Source of the DNA: Methylobacterium longum
GTDB lineage: Bacteria > Pseudomonadota > Alphaproteobacteria > Rhizobiales > Beijerinckiaceae
Direction: 5' to 3'
Assembly: GCF_022179385.1 (NCBI RefSeq)
Contig: NZ_BPQS01000033.1
Location: 1-59,148, forward strand
DNA length: 59,148 bases
The translations under genes and the position numbers were made by a program. Below, piece after piece: positions 54,222-59,148 of the stretch (positions are counted from its first letter, which is position 1; the number at the start of each line of letters is the position of its first letter). The notes beneath the pieces are model-generated. The model was not told the origin of the DNA. It worked only from the letters and a program-made list of their open reading frames with translations, and searched no databases.

Positions 54222-54255
54222 GGCTCGTTCCCTGGTCAAGGCTCGTTCCCTGGTC
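54222..54255. repeat. 16-base direct repeat, two copies
   Basis: GGCTCGTTCCCTGGTC occurs at 54222-54237 and 54240-54255 (18-base period). It lies between the divergent MHYT-GGDEF-EAL and LOV-like genes, about 100 bases before the latter. Confidence 0.8.
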
Positions 54256-54351
54256 GCGCGTTCGGGAACACGGTCGGCGCAGACCCTGCCGGTCGGCCAT
54301 GCGTCTGGTGGAGTGACGCCACGCCCAACGTATGCATAGCCTTGCCCTACC

Positions 54352-54831
54352 ATGACCGCCTTCGAACTCATTCGCGCACTGGCTTACGACGCCGCCATCG
54401 GCATCGTCGTCACCGATACGGTGGTCGATCAGCCCGGGCCGACCATCCTGTACGCCAACGCCGCGTTCGGTCAGCTTGTTGGGCGAGATCTGTCCGACAT
54501 CGTCGGGCAGACCCCACGCTTCATGCAGGGCAAAGAGACGCGTCGGGAGACGCTGGATGCCTTTCACCGCGCGCTGGCTTCCGGCGAGCGCTTCCACGGG
54601 TACCTGACCAACTACCGCGCGGACGGCTCCAAGTACCGCGCCGAGATCGATTGCAGGCCGTTGCGCGCCACCGACGGCCGCATCGAGAACTTCGTCTCGT
54701 TCGAGCGCGAGGTGGTCCGGCGTATCGGACGCCCCGCCGTCAGCGCGGCCGGCCGCTATGAACCTGTCGCGACAAGCAACGATCCGTTAACCGGCGCCTG
54801 GCGCGAACTCGCCATTTTCAAGCACGCGTAA
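54352..54831 (+). CDS. LOV-like PAS protein lacking the photoactive cysteine
   Basis: A 159-aa single PAS domain closest to LOV domains: ILYANAAFGQLVGRDLSDIVGQTPRFMQGKE parallels the LOV core, and YLTNYRADGSKYRAEIDCRPLRA the later strands. At the flavin-adduct motif GxNCRFLQ it has G52-Q-T-P55-R-F-M-Q, so the adduct-forming Cys is Pro. Classical LOV photochemistry is excluded; flavin binding with redox or radical signalling remains possible. No output domain. It is divergent from the BLUF/c-di-GMP operon across about 300 bases and may interact with it. Confidence 0.88.
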   Translation: MTAFELIRALAYDAAIGIVVTDTVVDQPGPTILYANAAFGQLVGRDLSDIVGQTPRFMQGKETRRETLDAFHRALASGERFHGYLTNYRADGSKYRAEIDCRPLRATDGRIENFVSFEREVVRRIGRPAVSAAGRYEPVATSNDPLTGAWRELAIFKHA

Positions 54832-55055
54832 GTTGTTCTATGCTGGTCACAGAAGCGAGAGTACTAAGTTTGCGAGATAATCTATGTCAGTTATTGGGTA
54901 ATATGGAGCGATGAGCGATCAATTTAAGGAATAAGTAACACGTTCTGCCCAGTGTTGTTTGGAGCTGACATAGATCTGGATGATGCATCGGCGGACTCAT
55001 CCGCTGGCCTCCCGCTCTGCCGCGCAGCAGCCCAGAGATTCGGGAAGGCACGATC

Positions 55056-56540
55056 ATGTTCGGTGGAACGCGCACGCACGTGGATCAGGCCGCCAGACTC
55101 GACGCATTGGATCGCTCGCAGGCCGTTATCGAGTTCACCCCGGACGGCACCATCCTCACGGCCAACGCCAACTTCCTGACCACGATGGGCTACACCCTGC
55201 CCGAGGTACAGGGGCAGCACCACGCGATGTTCGTCGAAGGGGCCTACCGCGGCAGTGCCGAGTACCGTGCGTTCTGGGATGGCCTGCGGCGGGGTATCTT
55301 CCAGTCTGCCGAGTTCAAGCGCGTCGCCAAGGCTGGGCGGATTGTCTGGATCCAGGCGAGCTACAACCCGGTTCTCGATCGCACCGGACGGGTCGTGAAG
55401 GTCGTCAAGTTCGCCGCCGACATCACCGCGCAGAAGTTGCGTGCGCTGGACAGCGACGGTCAGCTCGCGGCCCTTCACCGCTCGCAGGCGGTGATCGCCT
55501 TCGATCCCACCGGCACGATCCTGGACGCCAACCAGAACTTCCTCGACACCGTCGGCTACCGCCTCGACGAGATCGTCGGCCGGCATCACAGCCTGTTCGT
55601 GGATGCGGCTGAGCAGGCTGGCGCCGACTATCGGGGGTTCTGGGGCCGGCTCGGGCGCGGCGCGTTTGCGGCAGGCGAGTTCCGGCGCATCGCCCGCGGT
55701 GGTCGCGAGGTCTGGATCCAGGGGACCTACAACCCGATCACCGACGCCGACGGCGCGGTGCTCAAGGTGGTGAAGTTCGCCTCCGACATCACCGCGCAGG
55801 TGCACGAACGCCAGCGCCGGGCTGAGGCGCAGCGGACCATCGGCGTCGACCTCGACGCGATCGGTGCCGCGGTCGAGGCTGTCACCCGGCAGACGGCCGA
55901 GGCGGCTGGTACGGTGGGTCACGTTTCGAACGACATCCAGTGCGTGGCCTCGGGTGCGGAGGAGTTGTCAGCCTCGGTCGGTGAGATCAGCCAGCAGGTC
56001 AGCCACGCCGCACGCATGGCCGGCGAGGCCGTCGAGCAGGCGCGGCACACCGGGGTCATCGTCGCGGGCCTGAGCGGGCAGGCGACGCAGATCGGCGAGG
56101 TCGTGAGCATGATCCAGGGGATCGCCGCGCAGACCAACCTGCTGGCGCTCAACGCCACCATCGAGGCGGCCCGCGCGGGTGCAGCCGGCAAGGGCTTTGC
56201 GGTCGTTGCCTCCGAGGTGAAGGCCCTGGCCGAGCAGACCGCGAAGGCGACGGATCAGATCCGCGGGCAGATCAGCGCGACGCAGGCGGCTACGCGCGAG
56301 GCTGTGGGCGCGATCGGCTCGATCCAGGGCACGATCCGGGCGCTGGACGAGGTCTCGGCCGCGATCGCGGCGGCGGTCGAGGAGCAGTCTGCCGTCACGC
56401 GCGAGATGTCGGGCAGCATGCACACGGCCGCGCACGGGGTATCGACGATCGCCGGCGGCATGGAGGCCATCGCCCGGGCGAGCGAGCAGGTCGATGCAGC
56501 CACACGCCAGGTGCGCGAGGTTGCGCGCGCGGTCGGTTAG
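55056..56540 (+). CDS. soluble PAS-PAS methyl-accepting chemotaxis protein (BdlA/Aer-like)
   Basis: A 494-aa chemoreceptor without membrane segments. Two PAS domains (residues about 15-130 and 140-250) are near-duplicates: RSQAVIEFTPDGTILTAN / RSQAVIAFDPTGTILDAN and KVVKFAADITAQ / KVVKFASDITAQ. The signalling domain carries the conserved hairpin tip IAAQTNLLALNATIEAARAG. The layout matches Pseudomonas BdlA, which links energy or redox cues and c-di-GMP to biofilm dispersal. GGGAAGG precedes ATG 55056. No che genes are nearby; it follows a LOV-like protein and the BLUF/c-di-GMP genes. Confidence 0.93.
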   Translation: MFGGTRTHVDQAARLDALDRSQAVIEFTPDGTILTANANFLTTMGYTLPEVQGQHHAMFVEGAYRGSAEYRAFWDGLRRGIFQSAEFKRVAKAGRIVWIQASYNPVLDRTGRVVKVVKFAADITAQKLRALDSDGQLAALHRSQAVIAFDPTGTILDANQNFLDTVGYRLDEIVGRHHSLFVDAAEQAGADYRGFWGRLGRGAFAAGEFRRIARGGREVWIQGTYNPITDADGAVLKVVKFASDITAQVHERQRRAEAQRTIGVDLDAIGAAVEAVTRQTAEAAGTVGHVSNDIQCVASGAEELSASVGEISQQVSHAARMAGEAVEQARHTGVIVAGLSGQATQIGEVVSMIQGIAAQTNLLALNATIEAARAGAAGKGFAVVASEVKALAEQTAKATDQIRGQISATQAATREAVGAIGSIQGTIRALDEVSAAIAAAVEEQSAVTREMSGSMHTAAHGVSTIAGGMEAIARASEQVDAATRQVREVARAVG

Positions 56541-56607
56541 CCGGGCGGCCCGATCTACGTCAGCGCGGGCAAGAATTCGCTAACGCGACGCTGCCACGCT
56601 GAGGCGT

Positions 56608-56805
56608 ATGTCGAAGCGTACCCTCCGCACCCTCCGGGCCTTCCTCTGGATCGCCGCCCTCGTGTTGTGCTGCTTCTCCGCCGCCATGCTGGTTGAAGCG
56701 AACAGGCCGGGAGCCGGCGGCGATCAGCGCCTCGTCGGTGATCCGGCCGTGACCGGGTCGATCGCGCAAATGCGCTGGTGCGGTGCCGCTCCGTGGTGCC
56801 GCTGA
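56608..56805 (+). CDS. small single-pass membrane/exported protein, 65 aa
   Basis: A basic N-terminus (MSKRTLRTLR) precedes one hydrophobic segment (AFLWIAALVLCCFSAAMLVE), then a polar tail with GDPAVTGSI. The tail resembles short periplasmic tails of alphaproteobacterial membrane peptides. GAGG lies close to the ATG. Function unknown. Confidence 0.5.
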   Translation: MSKRTLRTLRAFLWIAALVLCCFSAAMLVEANRPGAGGDQRLVGDPAVTGSIAQMRWCGAAPWCR

Positions 56806-56892
56806 CGGTCGCTCGGTGCTGCAGCCTGGTCACCGATAGGTTTCGTTAACCATGCGATCCCAACCTGCGGGCGTCAGCACGCAGGTACCCCC

Positions 56893-57256
56893 GTGAACCA
56901 GGTTCGGTCGATCACCGCAGAGGACTTCGCCAGCGACGGCCCGGTGTCGCTCGACCTTGCGGCACGCATCGCGCGGGCCGAGCCTGCCCACCGGGCTGCG
57001 CGACGGCCTTTCGGAACCGACCCGAGCCCGGCTCGCCGTCCGGCTCCACGGCCGCAGCCACACGCGGGAGATCGGCATCCGGGTGGTGGCGACCTGTGAG
57101 AAGACGCGCCTGCAGAGCGCTGCAGGGTCGTCGGCAGCCAACGCTTCGAGCTGTCTCGCCCCTGACACGGCCCCAACCCATGACCCGCACGCCCGCGGTG
57201 GTCGGCGTAAGGTCAGCCTCGGCGGGTCACGCGGTGCCGCTCACGCCTTCGTTTAG
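56893..57256 (+). pseudogene. frameshifted small hypothetical gene
   Basis: The frame from GTG 56893 reads NQVRSITAEDFASDGPVSLD and LAARIARAEP, then turns Arg/Pro-rich. The next frame, from about 56975, continues with protein-like SLPTGLRDGLSEPTRARLAV and SHTREIGIRVVATCEKTRL. Together they suggest one protein of about 100 aa broken by a single-base change near 56970-56985 ('GCGCGGGCCGAG'). No family is recognised, so the call rests on sequence character only. Confidence 0.45.
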
Positions 57257-57286
57257 CCCTTCCACGTCACTCAGCAGCACATCGGC

Positions 57287-57760
57287 ATGCCCTTCGTACA
57301 GGATCTCCTCGCCCGCTTCCGTCAGACGGTCACCGCATATGCGGGTGACGAGGTGCTGATGCAGGCCGGCGTCTCGGCGACGGCCAACGTCATCGTCGCT
57401 GACGGCGAGGTCGCGGGTGCGGAGTTCGAAACCGCGCTGACCGGCGTGATGGCCAGTCCGATCCTGGAGAAGGGCTACGACGTCCTGATGCTGGAGGAGG
57501 CGCTGTACGAGGCGATCGGCCGGGCGCGCACCCGGGCCGGGCGAGCGGACAACCTGCGTCGGGTTGCGGCGATTGCCGGTCGGCCCGCAGAGCAGCGCGA
57601 GGGCGTGTTCCTCGTGGCGACCGATGTGGCTGATCACGACGGCATCGCCGAGATCGAGCACGTCGCGCTGGCTGAGATCGCCGCCGCCCTGCTGGTGGAC
57701 AAGGCAGGATTGCTCGAAGCGGTGCCGGTTCGGTCGACGCGGCCGCACCGGCCGACGTGA
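57287..57760 (+). CDS. TerB-like (tellurite-resistance fold) protein
   Basis: A 157-aa all-helical protein. QAGVSATANVIVADGEVAGAEFETALTGVM carries the acidic metal-binding pattern of TerB (ADGEV and later DVADHDGIAEIEHVALAEIAAAL). Typical TerB proteins of about 150 aa act in stress and envelope-linked phage or tellurite resistance, but no other ter genes are present, so this is a stand-alone copy. The ribosome binding site before ATG 57287 is weak. Confidence 0.85.
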   Translation: MPFVQDLLARFRQTVTAYAGDEVLMQAGVSATANVIVADGEVAGAEFETALTGVMASPILEKGYDVLMLEEALYEAIGRARTRAGRADNLRRVAAIAGRPAEQREGVFLVATDVADHDGIAEIEHVALAEIAAALLVDKAGLLEAVPVRSTRPHRPT

Positions 57761-57914
57761 GCCCGTCGTCGGTCAGCGGGGCGATCAGCAGCCAGAGCGC
57801 GCTGTGCTCTGGCCCGCCACGGCCGGCGGCGAGGGAGGGGGTCAAGGCGGTGTCGGTGACGTGTCCGCCCGAGGCGGGATTACCGTCGTGGCGGACAGAG
57901 CTTCGTCCGTCATC

Positions 57915-58133
57915 TCAGGGACCGGGTCTGCCGAGCGGGTCGCCGATCGCCTTCCGCCGGAACAGAATGCGCCAGCGCGGCCTCCGAGGCTCCGGCCGGC
58001 CGTGGATCCTGTGGCAGCGCTGGCAGAAGGCCGCGGGGTTGGCCTCCGGATCGTTCGAGGTGTCGTGGTCTCGAGGGGCGGCGGCTGGCCCCACGCGGGT
58101 TTGCCGGACACGGCTCGGGATGCCGGTTCCCAT
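57915..58133 (-). pseudogene. relic of an HNH-like small protein
   Basis: The minus-strand reading contains DHDTSNDPEANPAAFCQRCH, then RIHGRPE and RRKAIGDPLG. This resembles the C-terminal half of HNH-type hypothetical proteins ('AHLDHDP-N-DP-NL-ALCQRCH--HD-PE'). The upstream half, which should carry the first Cys pair, is spread over other frames, so it is probably a frameshifted remnant. Confidence 0.45.
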
Positions 58134-59016
58134 CCCCCGCTCGATCCGCCTGCCTCATCCGTCGCGCCGGCGATCGACCGCGGCGTTCCATCAGCGGCCA
58201 TCGCCGAAGGTGGTAGATCATCCGCCGGTGCGGCCGTCCGCAGCCCGCGCGGCCGCCTTTGGCTCGGCCGCACCGGATCACGGCCGAGCGCTGCGCCCAG
58301 TCGATGGGAAAAGGCGGTGGTCGGGCCGGATCGGCAGGGTGGCGGCGGCGTGCCGGCGATGGTGGAAAAAGCGTAGCGGTGGGGCGCCGGTCAGGCTCGA
58401 ACAGGGCCGCTTACCTGTGGCCGGCGCACAGCCCTGATCCTGCCGTCGCATGCCTGACCCGACCGCTCGCGCGGGCCTATCAACCCGCAAACTGGGCAAA
58501 TGAGAGGGCGCATGGTGGGGGTCGCGGCGAAGACCCGGCTCGACGCCAGTCATTTCCGGCGTCGTCGGTGGACCCGCAGGGGAGCCGCGACAGCGCCCCG
58601 GCACCGCGACAAACGTGTCTGGCGCCGACGCGACGGCACCGTCAATGTGCTCCCGAAGCGGGCAATGCGCGCCCTGGTTGAGCAAACCTCCCAATCAGGC
58701 TGCATGTTCTTCAGCAGATCACGGGTTTGTGGCCTGATAAATTAGCTCTTAGCCCCCTATTTTATTCGGAAACATACGGAAACTCGTTGTCTGATAACGT
58801 TGTCTTCAGGCAACATGACCTGAAAACGTGTATCGAGGCGATATAATCCAATTGCGATTAGCCTGGCTTTCGCGCCATTTAGCCTCAAACGACGCGACAA
58901 GGTCGTTGGCACGTAAGTTCGCCGGCAAGATGCGGACAAAAACCAAGAACAATCGCGCGCCAGTCCGAACAACCGGACGACGCTGCGCTGTGGGTCTCGA
59001 AGAATTGGGGTTGTCG
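58134..59016. other. gene-free stretch; last 330 bases AT-rich porin upstream region
   Basis: No coding frame with family character from 58134 to 58690. From 58700 onward the sequence is AT-rich and probably holds the porin promoter and leader; a promoter could not be pinned down. Minus-strand frames overlapping the porin start look like shadows. Confidence 0.45.
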
Positions 59017-59148
59017 ATGAGATTCCTGAAAAGCTCGCTGCTCGGGTCCGCCGCTGCCTTCGCGGCGGTCGGCGCCGCGCACGCCGCCGACCTGCCGGTC
59101 AAGAAGGCGGTTCCGATCGAGTACGTCCGCGTCTGCTCCACCTACGGC
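59017..59148 (+). CDS. outer-membrane porin, Rhizobiales type, 3'-truncated by the window
   Basis: The first 44 codons are visible. A signal peptide (MRFLKSSLLGSAAAFAAVGA ending AHA-AD) is followed by DLPVKKAVPIEYVRVCSTYG, the conserved mature N-terminus of the alphaproteobacterial porin_2 family ('ADLP-K-----YV-VC--YG'). It would form a trimeric outer-membrane channel. The remainder lies outside the window. Confidence 0.88.
   Translation, partial: MRFLKSSLLGSAAAFAAVGAAHAADLPVKKAVPIEYVRVCSTYG

Noticed and set aside
57990..58035. CXXCH as a c-type heme site
   Set aside because: The flanking DHD-N-DP-N and lack of a signal peptide fit an HNH-like relic better than a cytochrome.

Overview
The window looks like a chromosomal stretch from a high-GC alphaproteobacterium, most likely Methylobacterium or a close relative. 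The evidence is very GC-rich coding sequence, a Rhizobiales-type porin, many short Methylobacterium-style hypothetical proteins, and abundant PAS, GGDEF/EAL and hybrid-kinase signalling. The genus is inferred from protein character only, not from a marker gene.

Layout. 1-2.2 kb: two Crp/Fnr regulators (the first cut by the window edge) and a hotdog thioesterase with the FlK active-site spacing. 2.7-10.7 kb: the K+ transporter Kup; a minus-strand operon of glycosyltransferase, stand-alone LigD 3'-phosphoesterase domain, acyl-CoA dehydrogenase and NodS-like methyltransferase; then two MFS transporters, the second broken by a frameshift in a G tract. 10.8-15.2 kb: a decayed copy of the thioesterase, then a cytochrome P450 overlapping a membrane PAS-GGDEF-EAL protein. 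15.4-20.8 kb: two small exported proteins and a divergent RND efflux adaptor/pump pair. 20.8-29.7 kb: a gene-poor region of small hypotheticals, a PilZ protein, an FAD oxidoreductase, an orphan Flp pilin, an SnoaL-like protein and a YdcZ-type DMT protein. It also carries degraded mobile DNA: an IS630 transposase end and a tyrosine-integrase C-terminus. 29.8-34.3 kb: a very large hybrid histidine kinase and a lytic transglycosylase.

35.4-41.1 kb: a flavin amine oxidase (SolA/sarcosine oxidase family) heads an operon with a polar amino-acid ABC transporter. A GlxA-type AraC regulator reads away from it. This fits import and oxidative demethylation of an N-methylated amino acid. 41.5-43.4 kb: a lower-GC exported protein with its own terminator, a degenerate tRNA-like sequence and small proteins.

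43.9-50.9 kb: a compact catabolic locus. A LysR regulator, with a perfect inverted repeat just upstream of its start, diverges from a 2-hydroxycarboxylate transporter, a CitE-like lyase, a CaiB-type CoA-transferase, a LigI-like amidohydrolase and an MmgE/PrpD protein. The last two carry Tat-like leaders. The set implies uptake, CoA activation and retro-aldol cleavage of an unidentified hydroxy- or lactone-carboxylic acid, with an unusual periplasmic stage. This is my best candidate for an undescribed pathway.

51-57.8 kb: a sensory block. A BLUF photoreceptor is translationally coupled to an MHYT-PAS-GGDEF-EAL protein. Opposite lies a LOV-like PAS protein without the photoactive cysteine, then a soluble PAS-PAS chemoreceptor and a TerB-like protein. 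A second IS630 relic and an HNH-like relic flank the block. The window ends inside a porin gene.
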